From: Methylobacterium sp. PvR107
GTDB lineage: Bacteria; Pseudomonadota; Alphaproteobacteria; Rhizobiales; Beijerinckiaceae
Assembly: GCF_017833295.1 (NCBI RefSeq)
Contig: NZ_JAFIBW010000001.1
Coordinates: forward strand, 1,984,001 to 2,048,000
Direction of reading: 5' to 3'
Length of the DNA stretch: 64,000 bases
Numbering within the stretch: position 1 is the first letter of the stretch; each line of letters starts with the position of its first letter. The notes under the pieces were generated by a model, which was given only the letters and a program-made list of their open reading frames with translations, searched no databases and was not told the DNA's origin. The translations under genes and the position numbers were made by a program. Shown in pieces: positions 25,545-34,049 of this stretch.

Positions 25545-26450
25545 ATGGCCAAGCCCTTTGCCCTCGACCTGCTGCCCGGTGCCGCCGGAACGCTCCCGCG
25601 CAAGCCCGGCTGGCACAAGCGCGCCTTGGCCGCTGATCGCCGCCACAAGCTCACCACAGCCCCGCAGAAAGGCGACCCGTGCGCAGACGCGAAGGCGGTC
25701 GACTATGCCCGATGGCTCGTAGCTCGCGACGGTATAAAGATTCCGGACGGTGAGGCTGAAATCCGGGTCGACTGGCAACCGACGCAGCACGGTTATCGGC
25801 CGCGCGCCGTGGCTTGGTATCCGCCCGCGCGCCGTTATCACCCTGCGGCCCGCGGCGTGGCTCAGGCCGCCGCTGAGCCGCTGCTCCGGATCGAGTTGCC
25901 GCATTGGGATTACGTGGCGCCGGCCGTGGTCGAATCGGTGTTGCTGGAGTGGGCCGCGCCGGTTGTGATCGAGACCACGCGCGAGCCGGAACCCGCTGAA
26001 GCCGGCGCTCTTGGCGAGCATGGTGGCGAGCTCGACGCGCCCGCGGCCTATGTCGTTGAGCAGCAAGCCATTCCTGCCGGTGGCGAACCGCGGGACCCGC
26101 ACCCTGTCGGGGCGATGCGCGGCGGTGGCGCGCATATTGAGCCAATGGCGCTGTGTCCGACCGTTGCCATGCCATGCAAACGCGATTGCGGCTTTCGGTC
26201 CAGTTGCGGCAGGCCGGCCCCAGCCGTGGGAATGGCCATGTCAGTTTCTGCCGCCTCCGATGAGGGCGAGAAAACCGACATGGTCGCCGCTGATCCGTTC
26301 ACGCCGGCCAGGACCCCACGCGAGGCAATCGCCGGATCTCACCCACCCGAGGCAATCCGAGGCGCACCCGTGCCGCTCTCGTGGGTCCACCCGCTCATTC
26401 CCGGCCGCTCCCGCCCGCCGGTGGTGCTGCACGCCGCTCCTGTCCTGTAG
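25545..26450 (+). CDS. Hypothetical Pro/Ala-rich protein
   Basis: 301 residues from ATG 25545 (MAKPFALDLLPGAAGTLPRK). Residues 50-80 (DYARWLVARDGIKIPDGEAE) look folded, while much of the rest is Pro/Ala/Glu-rich and probably disordered. The C-terminal third contains several in-frame copies of a Pro-Pro-Glu-Ala-Ile-like unit that come from a DNA repeat. No family recognised; the tail may have grown by repeat invasion. Confidence 0.55.
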   Translation: MAKPFALDLLPGAAGTLPRKPGWHKRALAADRRHKLTTAPQKGDPCADAKAVDYARWLVARDGIKIPDGEAEIRVDWQPTQHGYRPRAVAWYPPARRYHPAARGVAQAAAEPLLRIELPHWDYVAPAVVESVLLEWAAPVVIETTREPEPAEAGALGEHGGELDAPAAYVVEQQAIPAGGEPRDPHPVGAMRGGGAHIEPMALCPTVAMPCKRDCGFRSSCGRPAPAVGMAMSVSAASDEGEKTDMVAADPFTPARTPREAIAGSHPPEAIRGAPVPLSWVHPLIPGRSRPPVVLHAAPVL

Positions 26451-26459
26451 GGCATCGCC

Positions 26460-26855
26460 ATGGCTCGCACGCACAGCCCCGGCCCGGTTGATCCTATCGA
26501 GGCAATGGCGCGGATCCTGGTGGCCGCGCTGCTGCCTGCCCTTGAAGCGGCGATGCTGGCCGGCCTCACCTATCGGCAGACGATGGCGGATGCCCGGCGC
26601 GTCTACGCTCAACAATGGCTGGCCGCGCATGGGCCCGAGATCGCGGCCCGCGCGGGCGAGATCCTGTCCCACGTGGGCCCAGCAGCGATCCTGACGCCGT
26701 ATGGCCGCGAGCTGTTCCTGGCGGAATACCCACCCGGGGCAATTCCGAACGCCGCCGCGCTGATCGCCAACGACAACGCCCCACCCCCACACGTGGGAAT
26801 CGTACGGCGCGCCGCGCGCACGCTGATCGGGCTGTTCCGCTGGCCGCCCGGCTGA
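26460..26855 (+). CDS. Hypothetical helical phage protein
   Basis: 131 residues starting MARTHSPGPVDPIEAMARIL. Residues 15-90 are Ala-rich helices (AALLPALEAAMLAGLTYRQT). Two copies of the local DNA repeat encode YPPGAIP and PPPHVGI near the C-terminus. A basic C-terminal tail follows. No family recognised. Confidence 0.5.
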   Translation: MARTHSPGPVDPIEAMARILVAALLPALEAAMLAGLTYRQTMADARRVYAQQWLAAHGPEIAARAGEILSHVGPAAILTPYGRELFLAEYPPGAIPNAAALIANDNAPPPHVGIVRRAARTLIGLFRWPPG

Positions 26856-26936
26856 TCCTGATTACCCCCACCCGAAGCAATCCGCGCTCCTGCGGTTCGA
26901 TCTCTGTTCCCGTGGCGCCGCCCGGAAAGGTCCCGT

Positions 26937-27320
26937 ATGCCTTTGCAAATGTCGCGACGCTGGAATTACCGACGCCTCAACGCGCTCCAGACCCGCGACC
27001 GGATTGCCGGTCTCGGCTGGTCGGTCCAGCGCTTTGCCTTCGTCTACGGTGTGCCGCTTCAGCGCGTCCGGGATTGGATCTCAGGGAAAGAGGATATCCC
27101 GCATCTCGTGGGCCTCATCCTGCGGCTGCTGAAGCTGCCAGGCGCCCGGACGGTGGCCTATGAATACGCCCTCAGCGTCGCCGAGGCGACGGAGCGCCAA
27201 GCGGCCTTCGTTGCCGACGTCGAGCGGCGTCGCCTCGCTGGCGAATTCGACGACCAATGGGAATCCGAGCCGGGTGTGCTGATTGAGGAAGAGGCCATCC
27301 CCACCCGTGGAAATGGCTGA
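26937..27320 (+). CDS. Helix-turn-helix protein
   Basis: 127 residues starting MPLQMSRRWNYRRLNALQTR. Residues 25-70 (GWSVQRFAFVYGVPLQRVRD then WISGKEDIPHLVGLILRLL) follow the XRE/Cro pattern: 'l..fA...gv....v..W.sG...ip'. It probably binds DNA within this accessory region. The C-terminal end is reached inside a copy of the local repeat. Confidence 0.65.
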   Translation: MPLQMSRRWNYRRLNALQTRDRIAGLGWSVQRFAFVYGVPLQRVRDWISGKEDIPHLVGLILRLLKLPGARTVAYEYALSVAEATERQAAFVADVERRRLAGEFDDQWESEPGVLIEEEAIPTRGNG

Positions 27321-27369
27321 CACCCAGTCGTGGAAATAGCTGAGCACCTCTCGCAAAAGACGATCGCTG

Positions 27370-27954
27370 ATGCCTGATCTTGTCGCTGGCCTACTTACCG
27401 CTCTCGGCAGTGGCGTCACTGCGGCCTTGGCAACTTATAGCTTCAACTCGAACAAAGACCATGTTTTCCTACTCAGACAGAAAGCTGAGGATCTCCACAT
27501 CTGCTTTCAGAAATATTCGCTAGCCGCATCGCAGTATGCCTTGCTTCACATGCGCCTCGCGAAGGGCGTGCTAAGCATGGAGTCTTACTACAAGATCAGC
27601 CAAGAAAGAAAAGCCGACGAAGAGTCAGCGAAGAAAGTCGCGATGCTAATAAACATTTATTTTCCTTCTTTATTGCCGCAACATGCAGATTTCAAACGGC
27701 AGCTCGCTAAACTGAACCAAGTTGCGGCAAAAATCGAAGACGCAGCAACAGCTAATGGCGGTCGCATAGAGCACGATGCCGAGCTTTTTCGCGAATCAGA
27801 TCAGGCAACCAAATCGCTTCACGATGTTTCAGCAGAATTCGAGCAATCCATCTCTGAAATAGGCAGGGCAATCGCGAGCCAAGATGCATTGCTACCAAGA
27901 ATATGGGTGCGATTGGTAGAGCGTATCCGCCAAAACAGGTCCGATCCGATGTAA
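27370..27954 (+). CDS. Membrane-anchored hypothetical protein, low GC
   Basis: 194 residues: one N-terminal hydrophobic helix (LVAGLLTALGSGVTAALATY) followed by a long charged helical cytoplasmic part. AT-richer than its surroundings. Monocistronic and facing the leftward early operon tail to tail with 25 bases between. Shape and composition suit a lysogen-expressed moron; nothing identifies its function. Confidence 0.6.
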   Translation: MPDLVAGLLTALGSGVTAALATYSFNSNKDHVFLLRQKAEDLHICFQKYSLAASQYALLHMRLAKGVLSMESYYKISQERKADEESAKKVAMLINIYFPSLLPQHADFKRQLAKLNQVAAKIEDAATANGGRIEHDAELFRESDQATKSLHDVSAEFEQSISEIGRAIASQDALLPRIWVRLVERIRQNRSDPM

Positions 27955-27979
27955 TGAGGCGAGATAGCCTCGGAATTCA

Positions 27980-28897
27980 TCAGGCGGCGGCAATCCGGCT
28001 TTCCATCGCCTCAACGGCTGATGGCCGCTCGCTGAGCCCATAGAACCGCGCCACAGCGTCGACCGCCCGCAGGAACAGCACTGCGAGCTCGCGCTCCCCG
28101 CCCAGGCCCATGTCTCGCATCGCCGTGAAAGTCCGGGCCTCGAAGATCCGGAAGAACAGGATGGCCTTGGCCTCCTCGCCGATCCTGGCGGAGAGCCGGT
28201 CCATCTCGGCGAGCCCGTCGCAGCGATCATCCGGCACGCCCGGCAAGCCTTTCGAGATGTCGACTCCGCGCTCAAATTTCGGGTTCGGGAACAGCCCGGC
28301 GTAGGCACGGTGGCACAGCTCATCGAACCGACGCATGCCCTCGATCCTCGGTCCGGTGCGATCAGAGGCCGTGCGGATCAGCGAGGCATAGCCGGCGACC
28401 ATCGCCCGCTTCTCGGTGGCACCTCGACCACCCGTGATGATGACCTCTCGCTGAGCGGCCGCGGTGCGCGGATCATGGTCGAGACCCACCCGGCGCAATT
28501 CGGACCGGGCCCTCTCCTCGGTTTGGCGCTCCTGCTGGGCGAGCTTCTCCGATGCTCTGGACTGCCGGCGCTCCTCCTTGGGATCCAAGCGGATCGGGAA
28601 TGGCGTGGCCTCGGCCTCGGCGACGGCGCGAGCCAGGATGGTCTCGGCCGAATCCTCGTTCACCCGGCGAGCGACCCGGGCGCGGGCTGCCGGCACCTCG
28701 AGCGCCTCGACCTTGCGGGCGTTGGCTCGCGCATGGGCCTCCGCAGTCTCCGCCGCCTTCCGAGCCATTTCGGCTGCTGCGGTCTTGCCCCGGGCCCGCG
28801 CCCTGGCCTCACGCTCCCTGTGCTTCCTCGCTGCGGCCGCCCAGCGATCCCGGGACGCGGCGGCCTTCTCCATGCGGGTGTCGGCGTGCTGGGCCAT
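27980..28897 (-). CDS. Coiled-coil protein with DUF6456-like C-terminus
   Basis: 305 residues. The first 120 are an Ala/Arg/Glu-rich charged helix (RKAAETAEAHARANARKVEA). The C-terminal 150 residues (VAGYASLIRTASDRTGPRIE to LFLRAVDAVARFYGL) resemble the DUF6456 group, known from alphaproteobacterial phages and chromosomes and ending in 'L..ALdrLA.hyG'. Function is not known; location at the end of the replication operon suggests a role in DNA metabolism or late control. Confidence 0.6.
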   Translation of the reverse strand: MAQHADTRMEKAAASRDRWAAAARKHREREARARARGKTAAAEMARKAAETAEAHARANARKVEALEVPAARARVARRVNEDSAETILARAVAEAEATPFPIRLDPKEERRQSRASEKLAQQERQTEERARSELRRVGLDHDPRTAAAQREVIITGGRGATEKRAMVAGYASLIRTASDRTGPRIEGMRRFDELCHRAYAGLFPNPKFERGVDISKGLPGVPDDRCDGLAEMDRLSARIGEEAKAILFFRIFEARTFTAMRDMGLGGERELAVLFLRAVDAVARFYGLSERPSAVEAMESRIAAA

Positions 28898-28901
28898 GAC
28901 G

Positions 28902-30704
28902 CTACTCGGACACCATCTCGGGAAGCCACACGAAGAAGCCCGTCTCCTCGACGCCGTGGTAAAAGGCGACGCCGCCCTTCACGAGGCTGACGAACGCGGC
29001 TCGGAAGCCGGATTTCACCTTCTCCTCGGTCTCGCCTGGCATCACCTCGCCAGCGAATGCGGACCGGGCGACGTCCAGCGGGATCAGTCGGGCGCCCTTG
29101 CACAGGCGGCGATCGGCAGCGCGTTGCTCGTTGCTCGCCACATGCGACTTGGTGAGGGTCAGGCTCTTCAGCAGGCCGTAGAGCACCGTCGCCTGGGCCG
29201 GGAAGGTCGGCTTCTTTGCTGCCCGCTCACGGACCTGCTCAGGCTGGACCTCACGGGCTTCCGGCTCATTCAGGAACTGCGTGACGTCGGCCCGGTAGCC
29301 CAGCGTGACGATCCCGGTGCGCCCATGGCGGTTCTTCGCCACCACCACCTCGGCGACGCCCGCGATCTCCTTCATGCGGCGTTCCCAGGCCGCGAAGGCG
29401 TCCGTGCCCTCCTTGGGCTTGTTCCGCTCCTCGTAATACTCCTCCCGGTAGGTGAAGAGCACGTGGTCGGCATCCTGCTCAATCGATCCGGACTCGCGCA
29501 GGTCGGAGAGCATGGGCCGCTTGTCATCGCGCTGATCCACCTGCCGGCCGACCTGGGCCAGCGCGATGATCGGGACGTGAAGCTCCTTGGCGAGCCCCTT
29601 GAGGCCGTTCGAGATCTCGGTGACTTCCTGCGCGCGGTTAGGATCCCGCCGGTTCTCGCGGCCCTTGATGAGCTGCAGGTAGTCGACCACCAGCAACTCC
29701 AGGCCACGGCGCTTCTTCAGCGACCGGGCCTTGTTGGCGAGCTGCGCGATGGTCAGGCTGCCTGTCTCGTCTATGTGGAGCGGCAGCCCGCGCAGATCAC
29801 GCGCGGTGTTCACCACCTTCTCCAGCTGCGTCTGCGTCATCTTCCGGCGCCGGATCCGCCAGGACTCAATGCCAGTCTCGGCCGCGATCATGCGGTCGAA
29901 GAGCTGCGTGTCTCCCATCTCGAGCGAGAAGAAGCCGACCACGCCGGTCTGCATCTGGTGCTTGATCCGACGGAGGTGCAGCTCCTTCGCCGTGGCGCCG
30001 GCGATGTTGAGCGCGAGGGCCGTCTTGCCCATCGCGGTTCTGCCGCCGACGATGATCAGGTCCGGCGCTTCCAGACCGCCCATGACCTCGTCGAGCGCTG
30101 GCAAGCCGGTGGAGAGCCCGCGGGGTTGCCCCTCGTTCTGCCAGTCGGTGCACATGCGCTCAATGGCGCTGTTCGCGACATCGTCGAAGGATCGGAACTC
30201 GGCCTGGCCCGACGCAGCCCGCGGCTTCAACTCCTCGATCTCGCTTTCGATCGCCGAGAAGAGCGAAGCTGTCGTGGCCTCGACCGGCGCGTCCTGCGCC
30301 ATGCTGACGATGGTCTCTCCGAAGGCGATCAGCCGCCGACGCATCGCGGTGTCAGCCACCGTGCGCGCATAGTCTGGTGCGTTGATTACCGTGGTGGCGC
30401 CGGCGGCAAGCCTCGCGAGGTACGAGGTAACAGTTTGCCCGCCGAAGTTCTCGTCTCCGAGGTACGTCTTCAGCGTGATTGGGTTCGCGACTTGGCCCTT
30501 AGCGATCTGCGCGGCCACTACTTCCCAGATCTTCCGGTGAGACGGTTCGTGAAAGTGCTCCGCCTCCACCAAGGACGAGACCTTCCGGAAGGCGTCGTTG
30601 TTGATAAGCACGGCGCCGATCAGGGCCTGCTCCGCATCGATGTTCTGCGGGACGCGGCGGGTGGAATCGTCGATGTCCGAGAGCCGGGCTTGAAGGGCGC
30701 TCAT
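28902..30704 (-). CDS. dnaB: Replicative DnaB-type helicase with C-terminal extension
   Basis: 600 residues from ATG 30704, overlapping the preceding stop. The N-domain begins VPQNIDAEQALIGAVL, a hallmark of DnaB; the RecA-like domain has Walker A (VGGRTAMGKTALALN), Walker B (LELLVVDYLQLI) and RESGSIEQDADHVLF. It unwinds phage DNA at the fork. Normal DnaB ends near 460-480 residues; here about 119 more follow FLNEPE, including FPAQATVLYGLLKSLTLTKS and a small C-terminal unit that looks like a winged helix. That tail could serve as a built-in origin- or loader-binding domain. Confidence 0.93.
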   Translation of the reverse strand: MSALQARLSDIDDSTRRVPQNIDAEQALIGAVLINNDAFRKVSSLVEAEHFHEPSHRKIWEVVAAQIAKGQVANPITLKTYLGDENFGGQTVTSYLARLAAGATTVINAPDYARTVADTAMRRRLIAFGETIVSMAQDAPVEATTASLFSAIESEIEELKPRAASGQAEFRSFDDVANSAIERMCTDWQNEGQPRGLSTGLPALDEVMGGLEAPDLIIVGGRTAMGKTALALNIAGATAKELHLRRIKHQMQTGVVGFFSLEMGDTQLFDRMIAAETGIESWRIRRRKMTQTQLEKVVNTARDLRGLPLHIDETGSLTIAQLANKARSLKKRRGLELLVVDYLQLIKGRENRRDPNRAQEVTEISNGLKGLAKELHVPIIALAQVGRQVDQRDDKRPMLSDLRESGSIEQDADHVLFTYREEYYEERNKPKEGTDAFAAWERRMKEIAGVAEVVVAKNRHGRTGIVTLGYRADVTQFLNEPEAREVQPEQVRERAAKKPTFPAQATVLYGLLKSLTLTKSHVASNEQRAADRRLCKGARLIPLDVARSAFAGEVMPGETEEKVKSGFRAAFVSLVKGGVAFYHGVEETGFFVWLPEMVSE

Positions 30705-31111
30705 GCCTTGACCTCGACCACCTGCACGCCGGCAGCGCGCGCCTTGCTGACCATGTCCGCCGTGCCTTTCCCGCCAGCGAAAGCGATCACGATGTCGGGC
30801 CGGCCCTCGGCCAGCATCTTCGCGTTCCGCAGGGGGCCCGCGGACTTGCCGTGCTTCTTCCACTTGGCCGGGAAGGCGAGCGCGGGCACGTCGTGGCGCT
30901 CCGCCCAGCGCGCAGCCACGGAATCGGCACCGGGCGCCGCCCCGTGGATGATCACGTGCGTGCCGCTGTCGCTGAGGTACGGGGACAGGGCGACGGCGAG
31001 CACCCGGCGCTCTTGCTCCGCCCGGGCGCGCTCAGCTTCCAACTCCTCGGGCGGGGTGTCGGGCAGGACGATGCCGAACGTGCGGCCTCCGCAGATCAAG
31101 ACGCGCGTCAT
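30701..31111 (-). CDS. SLOG-fold protein, DUF2493 type
   Basis: 136 residues. The Rossmann-like nucleotide-binding pattern is complete: CGGRTF at the start, IIHGAAPGADSVAARWAE, GPLRNAKML, then FAGGKGTADMVSKA. SLOG proteins bind nucleotides or nucleotide-derived ligands; the DUF2493 subgroup is frequent in phages and its ligand is unknown. Insertion of a charged helix (EELEAERARAEQERR) follows the first strand. Overlaps dnaB and the methyltransferase by four bases each. Confidence 0.85.
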   Translation of the reverse strand: MTRVLICGGRTFGIVLPDTPPEELEAERARAEQERRVLAVALSPYLSDSGTHVIIHGAAPGADSVAARWAERHDVPALAFPAKWKKHGKSAGPLRNAKMLAEGRPDIVIAFAGGKGTADMVSKARAAGVQVVEVKA

Positions 31112-31791
31112 GCCGGTGCCCCGTCGAGGAGAGGAGCGTCAGCCAGAACGCCGTAACGGGCAGCATCATCGGGGCGGGTGAAGCGCTGCTTCGCGCCCGG
31201 CGGGATCCAGCGGAAGTCGACGCCGCCGCGGGTGCGCTCGCCCTTCAACCAGATGACCCAGCAGTAATCGGTGGCCGTGCTGGCATCCGGATCAAAACGG
31301 CCCTTCACGATCGCGCAGCGCTCGGAGAACTGCCAGATGTACGTCGGCGGGTGCGGGTTGAAGAGATCGCGGAATCGGCCGGTGCTCGAGATCCACGAGG
31401 TGCGCACCAGCAGCGCCACCCCCTCCCGTGCGAATGCGAGCCCACGAAGGGCGAACTGCATCGCGGTGTTGAAGGGCGGGTTGGTGATGATCCAGTCGAC
31501 GAGGCTGATGGAGAGGGCTGGATCGAGAAAATCGACCACGTCGTAGCCGCGGCCGTAGTCGAACACGTCCGACGCGACGCAGTAGCTGAAGGCCTCGTTG
31601 AGGGGCCCGACCATGTGGCCTTCGCCGGCGGCCGGGTCCCAGGCCACGCGCAGGTTGAGCTTGGGCTCGACCATCTTCTCGAGCGCATCGGTGAGCGCGC
31701 GGGTGGCCCAAGGCGGCGTCGGGAAGAAGTCGAGGCTGTCCGGCGGCTCGCGGCGGCCGGCCATGACGTTGCGGGCGTCGCGAGGCTTCAT
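31108..31791 (-). CDS. DNA N6-adenine methyltransferase
   Basis: 227 residues from ATG 31791, coupled ATGA to the upstream gene. Motif I-like WDPAAGEGHM (51-60) binds AdoMet, and TNPPFN (103-108) is the catalytic motif IV of N6-adenine enzymes. VTSW-like LLVRTSWISSTGRF and a C-terminal beta part follow. As a stand-alone phage enzyme without a restriction partner, it is likely used to protect phage DNA from host restriction or to mark replication. Confidence 0.88.
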   Translation of the reverse strand: MKPRDARNVMAGRREPPDSLDFFPTPPWATRALTDALEKMVEPKLNLRVAWDPAAGEGHMVGPLNEAFSYCVASDVFDYGRGYDVVDFLDPALSISLVDWIITNPPFNTAMQFALRGLAFAREGVALLVRTSWISSTGRFRDLFNPHPPTYIWQFSERCAIVKGRFDPDASTATDYCWVIWLKGERTRGGVDFRWIPPGAKQRFTRPDDAARYGVLADAPLLDGAPA

Positions 31792-32660
31792 GCTGCCACC
31801 TTCAGCAGCACAGGCTTCGCGCTCAGAGCGATCCGCACCGTCTCCTTGTTGCACCCAAGGAGATCAGCGATCTCCATGGTGCGCATCTCAGGACAGGCGG
31901 CTGCGACCGAGCGCACGCGCCGCGTCATGACCCCGTTGTTGCGCGAGGCCGAGGACGTGAACCGGCCCACGAGATCGAGAAACCACGACTTATCGCGTTC
32001 GAGAGCCGCCAGCATGAAGGCGCTGGAATGCTCGATGGCGAACCGAGCGATATCCATCTCGTTGATCCGGAAGCCGTGAGCGTAGCCCTCGACCTTCTCG
32101 GCGATCAGCCAGCCCTTCCGGATCCAGCCGTGCACCCGGCCGCTCGACACGCCGAACAGATCGGCGACGTCCTGAGCGGACATGCGCTGATCTTCATCCC
32201 GCGGACGCCGGAACTTGGTGAGGTGCTCCTGCACGCGCCGTACGGAGCCGCGCCAGCCTTGCGCCCGAAGCCTCGTCGCCAGGGTAGGTGCACCCATATG
32301 CGAGTTCTCGGCGATGAACGCGATCTGGGCAGCGGTGAAGCCAAAATTCGTGTCCTCGCGCAGGGATAGACCCAGGACACCGGCCCGCTTCGATACCCAC
32401 TGCTTTGTCCGGCCGACCGCCTTCGCAGCGCGGCCGCACGCTCCCCATTTCCCTTCGGAGTAGGCGCGCCGGATGATCGCGTCGATTTGCGGCGAGGTCG
32501 GGATCACGACGGAAGCACGGGCTCGCGTGACACCGAGCTCTCCCGCCTTCATGCGGGTCGCCTCGACCGAACGCCCTGTCTGTTCGGCGCACCACCGCGA
32601 GCCCTTAACCGTGTAGTGATCGCGGAGGATCTGCTCGTGCTCTTTCGACCATGACGGCAT
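31788..32660 (-). CDS. Multi-HTH DNA-binding protein
   Basis: 290 residues with several helix-turn-helix-like blocks: SKEHEQILRDHYTVKG near the N-terminus (SANT/Myb-like), GRAAKAVGRTKQWVSKRAGV, MSAQDVADLFGVSSGRVHGW (MerR-like), and EIADLLGCNKETVRIAL at the end. A protein with repeated small DNA-binding units just upstream of the methyltransferase and helicase could be an origin-binding or replication-initiation factor; this is inference. Confidence 0.65.
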   Translation of the reverse strand: MPSWSKEHEQILRDHYTVKGSRWCAEQTGRSVEATRMKAGELGVTRARASVVIPTSPQIDAIIRRAYSEGKWGACGRAAKAVGRTKQWVSKRAGVLGLSLREDTNFGFTAAQIAFIAENSHMGAPTLATRLRAQGWRGSVRRVQEHLTKFRRPRDEDQRMSAQDVADLFGVSSGRVHGWIRKGWLIAEKVEGYAHGFRINEMDIARFAIEHSSAFMLAALERDKSWFLDLVGRFTSSASRNNGVMTRRVRSVAAACPEMRTMEIADLLGCNKETVRIALSAKPVLLKVAA

Positions 32661-33790
32661 CAGGCCTGCCCTCCGATCGCTCGGATCCGGACGCCGTAGC
32701 CTTTGTGGTGGTGGAGCTCGATGCCGATCTTAGCGAGCGCGGCCGTCCACATCGGGATCAGGTTGATGCAGACCTTCGGGTCGAGACCGCCATGCCGGGC
32801 CATGGCCTCCAGACCGTAGAGCTGGCCGTCGGCTACGATGCCGAACGCCTTGGCGATCTCCTTCGAGGTCCGCCACACATTGAGCGGCCCGTGCACCTCA
32901 GCGCCTCGGATCGCGATCAGCTTGCCGGCCGGGATCTCGACTTGGCCGACCGGGATAGCGGGGGCCGGCGTCACCGGCTTTGCTGAATCCGCAACGTCGC
33001 GCGGCGTCGGCTGCGCAGAAACCGCTGCGATCCTGGCGTCGCGCTTCGCATCGCCATCCTTGACGCGCTGATCGCCTGCCTTGCGGCCTAGCGAAATCCA
33101 GCCGCCAACGCTGCCCTCGGGCGCACCCGTGCGCTTCGCCAGATCCTTCGTCGTCAGACCTTCGGCCGCGAATAGGTCGAGGACTCGATCTTTCACCGAC
33201 CGCGTGTCGCTGAGGACCTGCGCAGGCGGCTTCAGCGGTCCGCCATCCTGCACAAGGCCGCCACTCGTGTCGCGCACCTCCGGCTCACTTCGAGGCATGC
33301 GCGGACCGTCCGCCGCCGGGGCGGTATCGGCTGAGGCTGCGCTCGCGCCCCCCGCCCCGGCTGACGTGACGCATTCCCTGGATTGGCCGGTGGTCGAGAC
33401 CCTGCCCACTCCCTCGACCGCCGCTTCATCCTGGGCTTTCCCGGCTCGAACGGGCGTCGCTGCGTCCTGCGTTGACGGGCCCTTGAGTGAGGGAGGGGCA
33501 GCTTGTGTGGCCGGCGGGATGTGCTCGGCCGAATTCCTGATGGTGTCCGCAGTCGCTTCCAGCCGCCCGCGCACGGTGCCGAGGCGCTCGCGGAGATGCT
33601 TCAGGTCAGCACCAGGCGGGATGGTCGCGGTGGTACACGACAGGTCGCGGATGATCCTGCTGACCCGGGTCGAAAGCTCCGCGTTCCGCACCTGCATGTC
33701 GGCCAGTTCGGCGGAGATGCAGGCCAATTCGGTGATGATGGCGCTGCGGGTATGCGCCGGCTCGGTCTGTGACACAGGGGTGGCCCTCAC
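32660..33790 (-). CDS. Hypothetical protein with N-terminal coiled coil and HTH
   Basis: 376 residues from GTG 33790. Residues 15-95 are helical coiled coil; 95-185 are disordered Ala/Pro/Ser-rich; 195-235 hold VKDRVLDLFAAEGLTTKDLA and KRTGAPEGSVGGWI, a helix-turn-helix; the C-terminal 100 residues are compact with PAGKLIAIRGAEVHGPLNVW. The start codon lies in a short stem with the GATTGT loop, so GTG at 33775 is an alternative start. Unknown function in the replication operon. Confidence 0.55.
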   Translation of the reverse strand: MRATPVSQTEPAHTRSAIITELACISAELADMQVRNAELSTRVSRIIRDLSCTTATIPPGADLKHLRERLGTVRGRLEATADTIRNSAEHIPPATQAAPPSLKGPSTQDAATPVRAGKAQDEAAVEGVGRVSTTGQSRECVTSAGAGGASAASADTAPAADGPRMPRSEPEVRDTSGGLVQDGGPLKPPAQVLSDTRSVKDRVLDLFAAEGLTTKDLAKRTGAPEGSVGGWISLGRKAGDQRVKDGDAKRDARIAAVSAQPTPRDVADSAKPVTPAPAIPVGQVEIPAGKLIAIRGAEVHGPLNVWRTSKEIAKAFGIVADGQLYGLEAMARHGGLDPKVCINLIPMWTAALAKIGIELHHHKGYGVRIRAIGGQA

Positions 33791-33820
33791 AATCGAGGTG
33801 GTCCTGATGGGGGAGCACGC

Positions 33821-34045
33821 TCAGAGGAGCGTGCGGATCTCGTCCATGTTGTCCCGCAGGAACTCGAGGCTGGTCATCGCCGCGCGGAGACCGGGCAGAC
33901 TGGCCGCCGTGCAACCGGTGTCCGGCGGGACCGTCTTTCCTTCGCGCTGCAGCTCGGTCCGGCGATCGATCCACGCTTGGCGATTGACGATGACCCCTTG
34001 GATCTCGTCGATCTGCTGCTGCAGCGTGGGATAGTCGTCGGCCAC
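33821..34045 (-). CDS. Small helical protein, unknown
   Basis: 74 residues from GTG 34045 (VADDYPTLQQQIDEIQGVIV). The sequence predicts two amphipathic helices with a short Cys-containing turn (PPDTGCTAAS). It starts five bases before the end of the MucR-like gene. A perfect 8-bp hairpin (GCACGCTC/GAGCGTGC, 33815-33834) covers its stop codon. No family recognised. Confidence 0.55.
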   Translation of the reverse strand: MADDYPTLQQQIDEIQGVIVNRQAWIDRRTELQREGKTVPPDTGCTAASLPGLRAAMTSLEFLRDNMDEIRTLL

Positions 34046-34049
34046 GGCG

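Larger units (their letters stand above)
26217..27340 (+). repeat. Degenerate 18-bp repeat family, consensus CCCACCCGNGGNAATNC
   Basis: Eight imperfect copies: 26217-26236, 26314-26333, 26342-26359, 26729-26747, 26785-26805, 26866-26884, 27299-27317 and 27322-27340. Some lie in coding sequence in the same frame, one is intergenic and the last two sit at and just after a stop codon, so the element is a DNA-level repeat. Function unknown. Confidence 0.5.

Noticed and set aside
28464..31181. A 905-codon open frame antisense to the DnaB helicase and SLOG genes
   Set aside because: No protein-like pattern; the minus-strand genes have clear motifs.
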